A DNA stretch of 64,000 bases from Arthrobacter sp. C9C5 (GCF_013359735.1 NZ_JABFMX010000010.1:92800-156799); one strand, 5' to 3'. Positions 55,624 through 64,000 are shown, numbered from the stretch's first letter. Made by a program: numbers and translations. The notes: generated from the sequence alone by a model not told the origin.

Positions 55624-55947
55624 ATGGCCCCCGCACTCCCAGCTCAACGCAACGCGGCAGAAGTCTGGCTGATGCCTGTCTTCATAGCCAAAGAAGGGCG
55701 AGGCGGCGAAGTGCGGGAAGCGCTCGCCAACCTGCAGTCAGTGAGCCGCAACGATCCAGGCTGTCTGGAGTACACCGTCTTTGCCAACGACCAGCGCTCC
55801 GGGACCTTCGTGCTGTTTGAGGGATGGAACAGCCGCCAAGACCTAGTTGACCACAACGACAAGAGCCACGTGAAGGATTTTGTGCAGATGGTGACGCCGC
55901 TGCTGGCCGCGCCGTTTTCGGTGACTTCTCTTACGCCGCTGGCCTGA
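55624..55947 (+). CDS. Antibiotic biosynthesis monooxygenase (ABM) domain protein
   Basis: 107 residues with AAAGGG before the ATG. The ABM fold pattern is VFIAKEGRGGEVREALANLQ, then NDPGCLEYTVFANDQRSGTF and LFEGWNSRQDLVDHNDKSHV. Such small dimeric proteins include quinol monooxygenases, YgiN and mutarotase-like relatives. Its presence inside the sugar operon is unexplained; removing a reactive keto or quinone by-product is one guess. Confidence 0.85.
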   Translation: MAPALPAQRNAAEVWLMPVFIAKEGRGGEVREALANLQSVSRNDPGCLEYTVFANDQRSGTFVLFEGWNSRQDLVDHNDKSHVKDFVQMVTPLLAAPFSVTSLTPLA

Positions 55948-56066
55948 CAAGAGCCAGAGGTATCGCGGAAGGCATCCTTGCTGCGCCCATTGATGCCTCT
56001 GCCAAACCATCGAAGCAACATCTTGCCGGTTTCATCATCCATCCCAACACGCTGTAGGAGCCTGAC

Positions 56067-57062
56067 ATGCCCCGCCCGTACACCCTGTTCACCGGCCAGT
56101 GGGCCGACCTGCCCTTCGAGGAAGTCGCCCGGCTGGCCTCCGGCTGGGGCTACGACGGCCTGGAAATCGCCGTCTCCGGAGACCACCTGGACGCCTGGCG
56201 CTGGGACGAACCCGGCTACGTCGACGCCAAACTCGCCGTGCTGGACAAGTACAACCTCAAGGTCTGGGCGATCTCCAACCACCTCAAGGGCCAGGCCGTC
56301 TGCGATGACCCCATCGACTTCCGGCACGAGGCCATCGTCGGTGCCAAGGTCTGGGGCGACGGCGACCCCGAAGGCGTCCGGCAGCGTGCCGCCGAGGAAA
56401 TGAAACACACCGCCCGCCTCGCCAAGGCCCTGGGTGTGGACACCGTCGTCGGCTTCACCGGCTCCTCGATCTGGCAATACGTGGCCATGTTCCCGCCCGT
56501 CCCGGAGAAGATGATCGAGGCCGGCTACCTGGACTTCGCCGACCGCTGGAACCCCATCCTTGACGTCTTCGACGACTGCGGGGTGCGCTTCGCCCACGAG
56601 GTCCACCCCAGCGAAATCGCCTACGACTACTGGACCACCGTCCGCACCCTGGAAGCCATCGGCCACCGGGACACATTCGGCCTCAACTGGGACCCGTCCC
56701 ACATGATGTGGCAGGGCATCGACCCCGTCTCCTTCATCTGGGATTTCAAGGACCGGATCTACCACGTGGACTGCAAAGACACGAAGCTGCGCCCCACCGG
56801 CCGGAACACTGTCCTGGGCTCCCACCTGCCCTGGGGCGACCCCCGCCGCGGCTGGGACTTCGTCTCCGCCGGCCGCGGAGACGTGCCCTGGGAAGCATCC
56901 TTCCGCGCCCTCACCGCCATCGGCTACACCGGCCCCATCAGCATCGAATGGGAAGACGCCGGCATGGACCGCCTCCACGGCGCCCCCGAAGCCCTCGGCA
57001 ACCTCAAAAAGTACAACTTCCCCGCCTCGAACACCTCCTTCGACGCCGCATTCAAACAATAA
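56067..57062 (+). CDS. Sugar phosphate isomerase/epimerase family protein (TIM barrel)
   Basis: 331 residues; TAGGAG lies upstream of the ATG. It has LASGWGYDGLEIAVSGDHLD, VVGFTGSSIWQYVAMFP, FAHEVHPSEIAYDYWTTVRT (Glu ligand), GLNWDPSHMMWQGIDP (Asp/His), YHVDCKDTKLRP and ISIEWEDAGMD. These are the metal-binding strands of the IolE/3-keto-sugar lyase/hydratase relatives. It is longer than the 53503 protein and would be the second of the two barrel enzymes of the pathway. Confidence 0.9.
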   Translation: MPRPYTLFTGQWADLPFEEVARLASGWGYDGLEIAVSGDHLDAWRWDEPGYVDAKLAVLDKYNLKVWAISNHLKGQAVCDDPIDFRHEAIVGAKVWGDGDPEGVRQRAAEEMKHTARLAKALGVDTVVGFTGSSIWQYVAMFPPVPEKMIEAGYLDFADRWNPILDVFDDCGVRFAHEVHPSEIAYDYWTTVRTLEAIGHRDTFGLNWDPSHMMWQGIDPVSFIWDFKDRIYHVDCKDTKLRPTGRNTVLGSHLPWGDPRRGWDFVSAGRGDVPWEASFRALTAIGYTGPISIEWEDAGMDRLHGAPEALGNLKKYNFPASNTSFDAAFKQ

Positions 57063-57317
57063 GGGGCGGCAATGGCCATTCCGGCCGCAGGCAGTGACAA
57101 GCAGGTCGGGACATAGGCACCACCGCTTAGGGAGCATCCACCTCCTGCGGGCTGATGTCATCGGTGTCAGAACCCGGTGGCCGGGTGCAACTGACGTGCT
57201 GGTGGCCGGCCAGCGGTAGAATGGACGGGCGTTCTACACCCCGTACAACACCGGCAGGCCTTGTGTTGCAGCCGCGCGGCACATTGAATCTCGGACGAGC
57301 TAGAAGGTCCCCAGCCA

Positions 57318-58364
57318 ATGCAATACACACCTCACGGCGAGGTCACGGCCGGCGGTTCGGACGGAGCACCGCAGGGCCAGATCCTGCGCTACAGTGTTCC
57401 GGCGGGGCTAAGCCCGGAGGAAAAATTTGATCATTGGCGCAGCTGGTACGGCAGCGCCATTGACGCTCCTGCCCGGTTGGAAAAAATCGAAAAGTCAGTG
57501 CCGCCGGGTTTCAATCCGACCGCACTGGGCCTCGACGGTCCCGGGTTCAGCCTTGTTGATGTCACGAATGACGCTGCCAGTTGCCATTGGGACGGGGTTT
57601 CGTATCCCAGCGACTGGCTCCTGCATTTCAGGTCGTCGTGTGACAAATTCAGCTTCTCGGGGCACTCGGAGGCCGTCTCTGCCGGTACCGTCAGGTTCTT
57701 TGATCTTTCGGTGCCGGGCAACTTCTATGCGTCAGCCGGACTAAGCGCAGTGCGGTTGCATTTCGACCGCGAGCTGCTCGGCTTGGACGACACGTCAGTT
57801 AAACGGCTGCAGGGGTTGGCCGACATCAAGGAAAACCCGATTATGAAGGGGCTGGTTCTTCCAGCCTTGTCCGGCTGGCAGCGGACCGGGTTAGCGCAGG
57901 AGGTGCAACGACTTCAACCGGTTGTCCGGTCGATGATGACGGCCCTGATCAGTTCGTTGCTCGAAACCCCGGCCGATCCCCGCGACCTTAGGCTGGCCCG
58001 AATCGCAGCGGTCAAGAAGTTCGTGCGCAAGAACTTCAGAAACCCTGCCCTCACTGTTGACGAGGTCGTGACCTATTCATTTCTTTCACGCCGTGCCCTT
58101 TACTACCTCTTCGAAGGTGAAGGGCTCCAGGTGAGCGCACACATCCGCGCCCTTCGGACCTTGGAAGCCCTTGAGCTCCTCGCCGAAGCAACCGCCTGGA
58201 AACGCTCTCTGACGGACGTAGCGGGTGCCAGCGGTTTCACAAGCCTGCAAGCCATGCGACGTGCCATAAGGGAATTTACGGGTCTGTCGCTTCGGGAAGC
58301 GCAGGAGAAATCGGAAGTGCTGCGGATCCGATCCGCCGAATTGAGAAAACTGACCGAGCTGTGA
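57318..58364 (+). CDS. AraC-family transcriptional regulator
   Basis: 348 residues. The C-terminal double helix-turn-helix spans ~245-335: FRNPALTVDEVVTYSFLSRR, then FEGEGLQVSAHIRALRTLEA and SLTDVAGASGFTSLQAMRRA. The N-terminal half matches the AraC_binding_2 type (VRFFDLSVPGNFYASAGLSA). It follows the sugar operon by 255 bases in the same direction. It may add a second level of control or govern something else. Confidence 0.88.
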   Translation: MQYTPHGEVTAGGSDGAPQGQILRYSVPAGLSPEEKFDHWRSWYGSAIDAPARLEKIEKSVPPGFNPTALGLDGPGFSLVDVTNDAASCHWDGVSYPSDWLLHFRSSCDKFSFSGHSEAVSAGTVRFFDLSVPGNFYASAGLSAVRLHFDRELLGLDDTSVKRLQGLADIKENPIMKGLVLPALSGWQRTGLAQEVQRLQPVVRSMMTALISSLLETPADPRDLRLARIAAVKKFVRKNFRNPALTVDEVVTYSFLSRRALYYLFEGEGLQVSAHIRALRTLEALELLAEATAWKRSLTDVAGASGFTSLQAMRRAIREFTGLSLREAQEKSEVLRIRSAELRKLTEL

Positions 58365-58514
58365 ACCGGTCGGACTGGAACCTCGCCTGGCAGCCGATCT
58401 CCCTGTGGCCCTGGACAGCCGGGAGCCCCATCGAACGGTATGCATACCCGGGATCGCTCCGCGGACAAATGCAGGGTCACAGACCTGACATCGAGTCGCA
58501 AGCAACAGCCGTCC

Positions 58515-59243
58515 TCATGAATTTCGGGAATCCGGGGCAGGACTGCCCTCTGCCGAGGACGGGACAAAGCGTTCCCGATTCCTTTTCTCTTCCCTAAAAC
58601 TCTTGACGAGGCCGTACCCTTCCCCGTGGCCCAGCCGCGAAATAACGATCGGGCCGGACGGCAGAGCGACCCGGATGGTTTCCCCGGTGCTTCGTTTGCC
58701 GAGCGACAGCGCTTCGATGGATCCGTGCGGGGCATCGAAGAGTATTCGGGAACCGAGGACGCTCGTCTCAATGACGAGGAAGCGCCTGCTCGTAAGGACG
58801 ACATAACCGGCGGCCTCATTCAGGTTCCCTTTCCCGACCGCCAGGACGGTTTCGCCCCGCGCCAGCAAACGGACCACAGCTCGAAACTCAGTCCGCCCGC
58901 CCAGGGTGAGCCCAGCCCGCAACGCGGCATCCTCAAGCCCGTGGTAGTCCATGACCCCCTCGGGCAGCTTTTCCTCAATGTTGGCCAGATGCCCATGGTT
59001 GAGCGGCCCCTGATCGGCCGTCCAGACCACGTCGGCACCACGCCCGGACAGTCGCACGGCAGCGGTCATCCGCACTGCGCGGCGTCGATTGCGGAGGGAG
59101 AACGGTACCGCGATATTGATGCAGTCCTCGTCGCAGAGCCTAGCCCTGAATCCTGCCTCGGCTGCGGCGCCGTGGAGGAGGTGACGAGCGGCGTCCACAC
59201 TCGTGAGCATCGCCCAAAGGACGGTTCCGGCACCTGCTGTCAT
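58515..59243 (-). CDS. PH-domain (YokE-like) containing protein
   Basis: 242 residues; GAGAGG is 7 bases before the ATG. The C-terminal part (~120-225: VRLLARGETVLAVGKGNLNE, GYVVLTSRRFLVIETSVLG, SIEALSLGKRSTGETIRV) is a bacterial pleckstrin-homology fold of the YokE/GRAM type, which often acts at membranes or in protein binding. The N-terminal ~115 residues include AVRLSGRGADVVWTADQG and are not recognised. It has no membrane segment. Confidence 0.7.
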   Translation of the reverse strand: MTAGAGTVLWAMLTSVDAARHLLHGAAAEAGFRARLCDEDCINIAVPFSLRNRRRAVRMTAAVRLSGRGADVVWTADQGPLNHGHLANIEEKLPEGVMDYHGLEDAALRAGLTLGGRTEFRAVVRLLARGETVLAVGKGNLNEAAGYVVLTSRRFLVIETSVLGSRILFDAPHGSIEALSLGKRSTGETIRVALPSGPIVISRLGHGEGYGLVKSFREEKRNRERFVPSSAEGSPAPDSRNS

Positions 59244-59357
59244 CTGAAGACCTCTCGCACAGTGGTGGAGTTGTGGCTCGTAGCCGGGAAGGTATCGCTG
59301 TAAGCGCCTGCAAGAAGAATGGGCCGGAGCGTTGGCCGGCTCCGCGGATTTGGGCCT

Positions 59358-60749
59358 TCATGTGACATATGACTCGGCATCTCCACTCGGTGACGGACGG
59401 TTCCGCCGTCTCCAATGGGACCAGTCCGCCGAAAGCACAGATGGCCGCCCCAAGAGGTAGCCTTGCCCGGTCTTCACGCCCAGGTCGGTTAAGGCCGTTA
59501 GCTCTGCAGGGGTCTCGATTCCCTCGGCGATCAGGTCTGCGCCGATTTGTGACGAGAAACCTAACATCGCTGTGCACAGGGCGCTCTGCTTCGGGTCGTT
59601 GTCGATACCCGCGATTATTGCCCGGTCCAGTTTGATTAGTTCCGGGTTGAGCTTCAGGATGTGGCGCATCGACGAGAACCCGGCGCCGACGTCGTCTATG
59701 GCTATGCGTAGGCCAGCGCTTCTCAGCGGAGCCAAAGCTGCTGCGAGGCGTACATAGTCAGCCACTGCTGTGCGCTCGGTGAGCTCCACAACGATTCGTT
59801 GAGGCGTCAGACTCGATTTCTCCACGATGTCACTTAGCTTCAGTTCAAGGCATGCCGATGGGGAGAGATTTACGGCGATATAGAGGTGGTCAGGAAGATC
59901 CGCAGCGGCGATCAAGGCTGTTTCCAGGGCCAGCAATTCGAGTTCAACACCTCGGCGGATTGAATCGGCGTCGTCAAACCATCGATCCGGGGACCTGCCA
60001 GGAGAGCTGACGAAGCGAGTGAGCGCTTCGGCGCCAATAACCTCGCCGGTTCCCAGATGACAGATCGGCTGGAACGCTGTGATCAGGGCCCGAGTGGCGA
60101 TCAGGCGATCGAGACGCGCCGCGATCGTCTGGTCTGCGGGGCGCTGCACGGCGAAGTCTGCTGGCGGCCGTGCGATTCCTTGGAATCCTGTTCCCCGGCC
60201 CTCCACATCCGCTCGCCGCCACCCGACGACCTCTACGCTCCGTCGCTGGCCATCCCGGTGGCGGGCGGGAAGTATCAGTCCTTCTGGACCGGCGCCTGCC
60301 TCAGGCTTCCGTGCGGTCTTGAGGTCGGAAAGGTCGATGATCAGACTGCACGGGCGTCCCACGAGGTCGGAGGGCTCATAGCCGAACAACTCCCGGCTTG
60401 CCGGGCTCGAGAACGTGAACCGGCCGTCTGTTCCTACTGCCCAAAGCCAAACGTTGGTAGCGTTCAGGATTGCGTCCATCAGTCTGGCGGTTGTCGACGC
60501 CTCAAGACGGTCCCTGCGCTGTTGCCGGACAAGGCTGCCGGCCGCATGCAGAAGAACCGGCACGAGCAGAACTGAGGCGAGGGCGGACACTTGGGCTGGG
60601 ACCCCGAGGCCGTTCCAAGGCACGAGGCCGAACAATAGAGGCAGAAGAATTGATAGGGCCGATGCCAGCCAAAGTGACAGAACGGGCAGGAACCATCGAC
60701 CCCACGCGGATGTTTGGGATTGGCTGGTGGCTTTCGGTACTGGGGACAT
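59358..60749 (-). CDS. PAS-EAL protein, c-di-GMP phosphodiesterase
   Basis: 463 residues; AAGAAGG precedes the ATG. Two membrane segments (~20-42, ~50-70) lead into a PAS domain (~85-195: NATNVWLWAVGTDGRFTFSS) and an EAL domain (~210-445). The EAL has the key residues: GAEALTRF, NLSP, VELTER, DDVGAGFSSMRH (a variant of the loop-6 motif), IKLDR and AEGIET. Catalysis of c-di-GMP hydrolysis is therefore likely. There is no GGDEF domain. It senses a signal through PAS at the membrane. Confidence 0.9.
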   Translation of the reverse strand: MSPVPKATSQSQTSAWGRWFLPVLSLWLASALSILLPLLFGLVPWNGLGVPAQVSALASVLLVPVLLHAAGSLVRQQRRDRLEASTTARLMDAILNATNVWLWAVGTDGRFTFSSPASRELFGYEPSDLVGRPCSLIIDLSDLKTARKPEAGAGPEGLILPARHRDGQRRSVEVVGWRRADVEGRGTGFQGIARPPADFAVQRPADQTIAARLDRLIATRALITAFQPICHLGTGEVIGAEALTRFVSSPGRSPDRWFDDADSIRRGVELELLALETALIAAADLPDHLYIAVNLSPSACLELKLSDIVEKSSLTPQRIVVELTERTAVADYVRLAAALAPLRSAGLRIAIDDVGAGFSSMRHILKLNPELIKLDRAIIAGIDNDPKQSALCTAMLGFSSQIGADLIAEGIETPAELTALTDLGVKTGQGYLLGRPSVLSADWSHWRRRNRPSPSGDAESYVT

Positions 60750-60890
60750 GCGAGCCTTCTTCTTCCGTCGCTCAATGCGGATTTAATCCTACGGATCTGC
60801 ATCGGCGGTCTGTCTGCCTTCGCCGTGACGCGAAGGTGTACGTCAAGGGTCGCGCCGGCCGAATTTCATTCCGGCCGGCACGCTCCCTTT

Positions 60891-61106
60891 TCAGGCGAGG
60901 TCGCATTCCCGTGTGGTTCCATAGGGGACGTCCGGGCTCAGGCTTACTGTGAACGAGTTCGACCCATGGCGGGTCACGAGAATTCCGTGCTTTCCTTCAA
61001 CCAGCGCCCGCGCCCGTGCCTGTTCCTCAGCGGCATCGAGGCGTTCGGCTATCAAGTGGGGCTCATCTGCTGTGACGTGGTACATCATCCCGGCGGCGGT
61101 GGTCAT
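60891..61106 (-). CDS. Small hypothetical protein, 71 aa
   Basis: Start MTTAAGMMYHVTADEPHLIA at 61106, with AGGA 8 bases upstream. It is largely helical (AERLDAAEEQARARALVEGK) with a strand-rich end (HGILVTRHGSNSFTVSLS). I do not know the family; composition is native-like. It is isolated, 140 bases from the EAL gene. Confidence 0.55.
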   Translation of the reverse strand: MTTAAGMMYHVTADEPHLIAERLDAAEEQARARALVEGKHGILVTRHGSNSFTVSLSPDVPYGTTRECDLA

Positions 61107-61403
61107 AGATCGTTCCTGTTCTGGTAGCGCTCAAAGGCAGGGAGCTCTCTCGCCCGGCGTCCCGGTGCGGAGCCGCTAGTGCGGCTCTGCAAGGGCTGTA
61201 CAGATCGAGCGTGGCCATCGCGAAACCTATGGCAGCTCGGACCCGAGTTGCTCGGCCGAGCCGTGTGCCCGCCTTGAAAAAATCCTACGATCCGTGGTCG
61301 TGCAAGAATGCCGTGGTTGTTCCAAAGCGTGCACCCTTTGATCTCGGACCGATCGATTCGTGCAAGACGTGTCCGGGCCGGGCGAAATGGGCTGTTTCGT
61401 GAG

Positions 61404-61532
61404 ATGAATATGAACTTCGATGACGAAAATCTGACGCCCGGGAGCTCTCGGAGCGTTCCCCTGGGCGGCAGCTCTTTCGCCACGCCCCGTGGGAGGGGCG
61501 CCGTGACACTTGTCCAGCCAGTTCCCCCTTGA
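61404..61532 (+). CDS. Possible 42-aa protein
   Basis: MNMNFDDENLTPGSSRSVPL, then GGSSFATPRGRGAVTLVQPV. The start is weakly supported (GTGAG upstream). It is Ser/Gly/Pro-rich without known domains. It is included because it is the only frame with native composition in the ~500 bases before ltrA. Confidence 0.25.
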   Translation: MNMNFDDENLTPGSSRSVPLGGSSFATPRGRGAVTLVQPVPP

Positions 61533-61608
61533 CTTCTCTTCTGACCATCGTCAGTCTTTCGACAACAGGACGGGCATCCGTCCGCTCCTGGCACAGTGGA
61601 GGATGCTC

Positions 61609-62772
61609 ATGTCTCGTGCCACGTCGCTGATGCGTTCCGCAGCCTCCGGAGGCCGCGTTACACGGCTGGAGCTATTCTTCGATCTGGTCTTTGTGTTCGC
61701 GCTGTCGCAGCTTTCCCATCATTTGCTGGAGCAACCTTCATGGGGGGCGGCCGGTGAGACATTTGTGCTTCTTCTTGGGGTCTATAAGGTGTGGGTGTAT
61801 ACGACCTGGGCGGCTACGTTGCTGGACACTTCGCGGTTTGAGGTGCAGTGGATGCTACTGGTCGTCATGCTGATCACACTGTTCATGAACGCCTCAATCG
61901 GCTCAGCGTTTGGCGCCTTCGGCTGGCTCTTTGCCGCGAGCTATCTCCTGGTCCAGCTGGGCCGGGGTGCATGGTTACTCACTGTCGGACTTGACCGCAC
62001 CACCCACAACCATTTCGTGCGCACGCTGATCTGGCAGTGTATGAGCGCGCCGTTTTGGATTGCCGGCGTCTTTTTCGGTCCGGGGTCCCGCCTGATGTTC
62101 TGGGGTGTCGCTGCCGCAATCGATCTGGGCGGCCATATGCTGGCTCACCGCTTGCCTGGACAGAAGACAGAAGGAAGCCGGGTCCCGCTGCCGGGAGAAA
62201 GGATCTTTGAGCGGTTCGGGTTGTTCTACCTGATCGCGCTTGGCGAGACGATCCTTTCAACCGGTCTGGCGATCGCCGGCAACCTGGAGGACCCTTTGAT
62301 ATTTGTGACCGGAACCGTAAGTTTGGCCGGAAGCGTCGCGATCTGGTGGTGCTACTTCTATAGCCTCGAACAGGAAATTCTGAAGAAGCTTGCGTCTGTG
62401 GATGATCAGTTCCGACCCGGCATCTTGGCGGGCAACACCTTGGTCGTGCTACTGGCGGGCCTGATCTTGGTGGCGGTGGGTGATCAGCTCGCCATCAGCG
62501 ATCCGGCCGCCCGCCCCGATGTTGCCACCGTTCTGTTCCTTTTTGGCGGGCCGGCTCTCTTCCTTGCCGGCCGTGGCTTTTTTATCCGGCGGGTACTGGG
62601 CCACCGCCAACCATCTGATCTCGCCGGCATCGGAGCCTTGGCAGTGCTGGCAAATCTGAGCTTTCTCCTCCCGGCCTTCGTTGCCGCTATGGGCGCCGCG
62701 CTCCCCCTCATAGGTGTGGCAGTCGCAGATGCCGTGAACCGCCGCCGCCGAACGCAACAAGGAGCCCGCTGA
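61609..62772 (+). CDS. ltrA: Low-temperature requirement protein A (LtrA) family membrane protein
   Basis: 387 residues from the ATG at 61609; GGAGG lies 6 bases upstream of it and overlaps the other ATG choice. The family signature RLELFFDLVFVFALSQLSHH opens the protein, followed by VYTTWAATLLDTSRFEVQ, then FERFGLFYLIALGETILSTG near the middle. About 10-11 membrane segments are visible. LtrA was named for low-temperature growth in Listeria; its substrate is unknown. Confidence 0.92.
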   Translation: MSRATSLMRSAASGGRVTRLELFFDLVFVFALSQLSHHLLEQPSWGAAGETFVLLLGVYKVWVYTTWAATLLDTSRFEVQWMLLVVMLITLFMNASIGSAFGAFGWLFAASYLLVQLGRGAWLLTVGLDRTTHNHFVRTLIWQCMSAPFWIAGVFFGPGSRLMFWGVAAAIDLGGHMLAHRLPGQKTEGSRVPLPGERIFERFGLFYLIALGETILSTGLAIAGNLEDPLIFVTGTVSLAGSVAIWWCYFYSLEQEILKKLASVDDQFRPGILAGNTLVVLLAGLILVAVGDQLAISDPAARPDVATVLFLFGGPALFLAGRGFFIRRVLGHRQPSDLAGIGALAVLANLSFLLPAFVAAMGAALPLIGVAVADAVNRRRRTQQGAR

Positions 62773-62856
62773 GGCGGAGGGCCGGATCCTGCCAGCAGAC
62801 CATGAAGGACGCAGTGCCGTTGCACTTTGAGAACGCTGGCTAGGAACGGAGGTGAA

Positions 62857-62964
62857 ATGATTATGAAAAGCTTGGTGACCCACGGCCCTGCGGGGTCTGC
62901 CCAAGAGCCCGCACTAAGCGAGGGCATGCCCCAAGGCCTCCCAAACTGCCGCACCCCGCATTGA
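62857..62964 (+). CDS. Very short ORF (35 aa) with a strong ribosome site
   Basis: GGAGGT (62848-62853) precedes the ATG at 62857 by 3 bases and a second ATG at 62863 by 9, the better spacing. The product (MKSLVTHGPAGSAQEPALSE, then GMPQGLPNCRTPH) is not recognised. It might be a small protein, a leader peptide, or the stump of a deleted gene, since it lies just upstream of eroded sequence. Confidence 0.4.
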   Translation: MIMKSLVTHGPAGSAQEPALSEGMPQGLPNCRTPH

Positions 62965-63124
62965 CACCCTTTCATGGCCGCAGTCGTCGAGAGCCCCATC
63001 ACCGGCGGCGCCTCTCAGAACTCCGTTTCCGCGAACTCGCCGGAGCCATGCTCCAACCAGGGAACCATAGCGACGGCACCGACATCGGCCGGCTCAGCCA
63101 AGCAAAGGCGACGGCGTCACCGGA

Positions 63125-63392
63125 CACCGACCGTCGCCTCCGCTTGCGGGCAAGCCGATTATTGTCGGCGGCGGGGCGGTCCTATGGAACCGGCTGTAGT
63201 GTCGACCACATCCTACGAGGCCAAGGCATTCGACATGGAGATGCCCTTACGCATTGCGGCCCAGAAACTGCCCGACGCTGTGGTCCTGCCCGTCGATCAA
63301 GAGGCTTACCTGGCGGGGTCTGGAACGGTGGTGGCCACCCTACGCGAGCAGCCCGGCGCCACCGTGCAGGTGCTGGGTTGTGCCGCACTTAG
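63125..63392 (+). pseudogene. Remnant of DNA polymerase IV (DinB)
   Basis: Rightward frames give GKPIIVGGG, then TTSYEAKAFDMEMPLRIAAQ, PDAVVLPVDQEAYLAGSG and VVATLREQPGATVQVLG. In order these are the GKPVIVGG loop, the YEARxFGVRSGMPL finger segment and the FLPVDxxAY helix of Y-family polymerases. The first catalytic Asp strand, the EAFLD motif and all C-terminal parts are missing, and the frame shifts near 63180. Only ~80 residues of ~400 remain. Confidence 0.7.
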
Positions 63393-63401
63393 GCTACTCA
63401 G

Positions 63402-63554
63402 ATGGAGTTGGCTGGCTCGGAGCCCGCTACGCGGCGGCTCACAGCGGCTTACCTGTCGGCGTTGAAGGATCTTCGTCGGGCGGTGGCTGAATCAACGGCC
63501 CAAGCAACGAGGCCAGGCAAGCTCGCAGAGCTGAGCGCCGTCCGTTCTGCATGA
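63402..63554 (+). CDS. Possible 50-aa helical protein
   Basis: MELAGSEPATRRLTAAYLSA, then LKDLRRAVAESTAQATRPGK. The composition is native-like and helical, but there is no ribosome site, and the frame directly follows the polymerase remnant. It could be a relic of an adjoining gene. Confidence 0.25.
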   Translation: MELAGSEPATRRLTAAYLSALKDLRRAVAESTAQATRPGKLAELSAVRSA

Positions 63555-63642
63555 TCTTGCGTGGAAAAGCCTGTGAATAAAATCATTGCCTAGCAGAGTC
63601 AGGACGCTGCGAAGTTGGCTGAAGTTAGGGGATCCCAGGGGC

Positions 63643-63683
63643 GCTGTCCCCTCGCGCCTTGGGGGTAACGCGTCGGGGACAGC
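63643..63683. repeat. Inverted repeat GCTGTCCCC / GGGGACAGC
   Basis: Exact 9-bp arms at 63643-63651 and 63675-63683 with a 23-base spacer, in non-coding DNA after the eroded region. It can form a stable hairpin; its role is unknown. Confidence 0.5.
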
Positions 63684-63766
63684 ACCTAGGAAGAGGCTAC
63701 CCGGGGCTAAGAAGCAGCCCTCACTTCGTGGAAATCCTTAACGTTTTCTTTACGTCTCCCAACAAG

Positions 63767-63803
63767 AAACCCGCGACAGTCGCTGCGACTGGGGGGGTTT
63801 TTT
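63767..63803 (+). terminator. Rho-independent terminator
   Basis: CAGTCG (63777-63782) and CGACTG (63786-63791) pair around CTG, with outer AAACCC/GGGTTT, and a run of six Ts ends at 63803. No intact gene ends just before it, so it may be left over from a lost gene or may end a small RNA. Confidence 0.6.
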
Positions 63804-64000
63804 GGGCTCTAGACGCTGAGCGTCAGGCCTGGCATGCAGTAGGTCCTGCAGCAAATGCCGTGGACTGATCAAGTACCGGCGCTGCCGCATAGAGCGATAG
63901 AAACCATCAGTGAGTTCTGCAAGCTGGCTCCATCGTTTTTGAGACCAAGAAGCCAGCCTGCGGGGGTGCGCCCCCGAACGCGGTCTGGCCTGCCCCCCCC
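63804..64000. other. Non-coding end of window
   Basis: No gene is supported. A G/C hairpin (CGGGGGTGCGCCCCCG) lies near 63960. Confidence 0.4.

Noticed and set aside
55644..57161. A 505-residue leftward frame
   Set aside because: It is antisense to the ABM and TIM-barrel genes and has low-complexity Gly/Val/Asp composition caused by third-position GC.

Overview
The window is high-GC DNA from an actinobacterium, most likely Arthrobacter sensu lato (Arthrobacter, Pseudarthrobacter or Paenarthrobacter). This rests on gene content (DUF4193 protein, an actinobacterial-type dnaK-grpE-dnaJ-hspR chaperone operon, a levoglucosan-dehydrogenase-like enzyme, three-helix-bundle protein, LtrA) and on codon bias. 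No rRNA, complete tRNA, CRISPR array or complete insertion sequence was found.

Layout. 1-9.5 kb is ordinary chromosome: a cut oxidoreductase, a small protein built of ~20-residue repeats, divergent LysR and PadR regulators, an ABC1/UbiB-type kinase, and scattered small genes (DUF427, DUF4193, a DHFR-like reductase, a lytic transglycosylase, a GNAT acetyltransferase). 9.5-26.6 kb is bounded by two diverged direct repeats of ~215 bp. Each carries the 3' end of a tRNA and a near-perfect palindrome, so the interval looks like an old integrated island. It holds a CrtI-like FAD enzyme, three gene wrecks in a row (quinone reductase, LysR, cyclase), an operon for CoA-ester beta-oxidation (acyl-CoA dehydrogenase, thiolase, enoyl-CoA hydratase, 3-hydroxyacyl-CoA dehydrogenase), an IS3-type transposase scrap, a second CoA-ester set (hydratase, two SDRs, thioesterase, two-subunit CoA-transferase), a LysR regulator and an MHS-type transporter. 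Together these would import an organic acid, activate it by CoA transfer and shorten it. 26.8-32 kb holds a broken Ldh_2 gene, succinate-semialdehyde dehydrogenase, an alpha/beta hydrolase, a small SCP2-like protein and another LysR.

32.2-43.3 kb is a proteostasis and redox-stress block. Leftward runs dnaK-grpE-cbpA-hspR-clpB-trxC, with most junctions overlapping. Rightward run an HtrA protease, an HdeD-family membrane protein, a UBP-type zinc finger and a thioredoxin-reductase-like flavoprotein with a cyclic-nucleotide-binding domain. A PucR regulator and an unrecognised membrane protein follow.

46.8-58.4 kb is a sugar catabolic locus: a LacI regulator, three operator copies, a small unknown protein, a complete ribose-type ABC importer, two Gfo/Idh/MocA dehydrogenases, two TIM-barrel isomerase/epimerase proteins and an ABM-domain protein, then an AraC regulator. 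The enzyme complement matches the known four-enzyme levoglucosan-to-glucose route (oxidation, elimination, hydration, reduction). The end (58.5-64 kb) carries a PH-domain protein, a PAS-EAL c-di-GMP phosphodiesterase, an LtrA-family membrane protein, very short ORFs and a DNA polymerase IV remnant.

A recurrent sequence GTCCAATA lies upstream of two intact LysR genes, one LysR wreck and the transporter, which suggests a shared operator in the catabolic part of the window.
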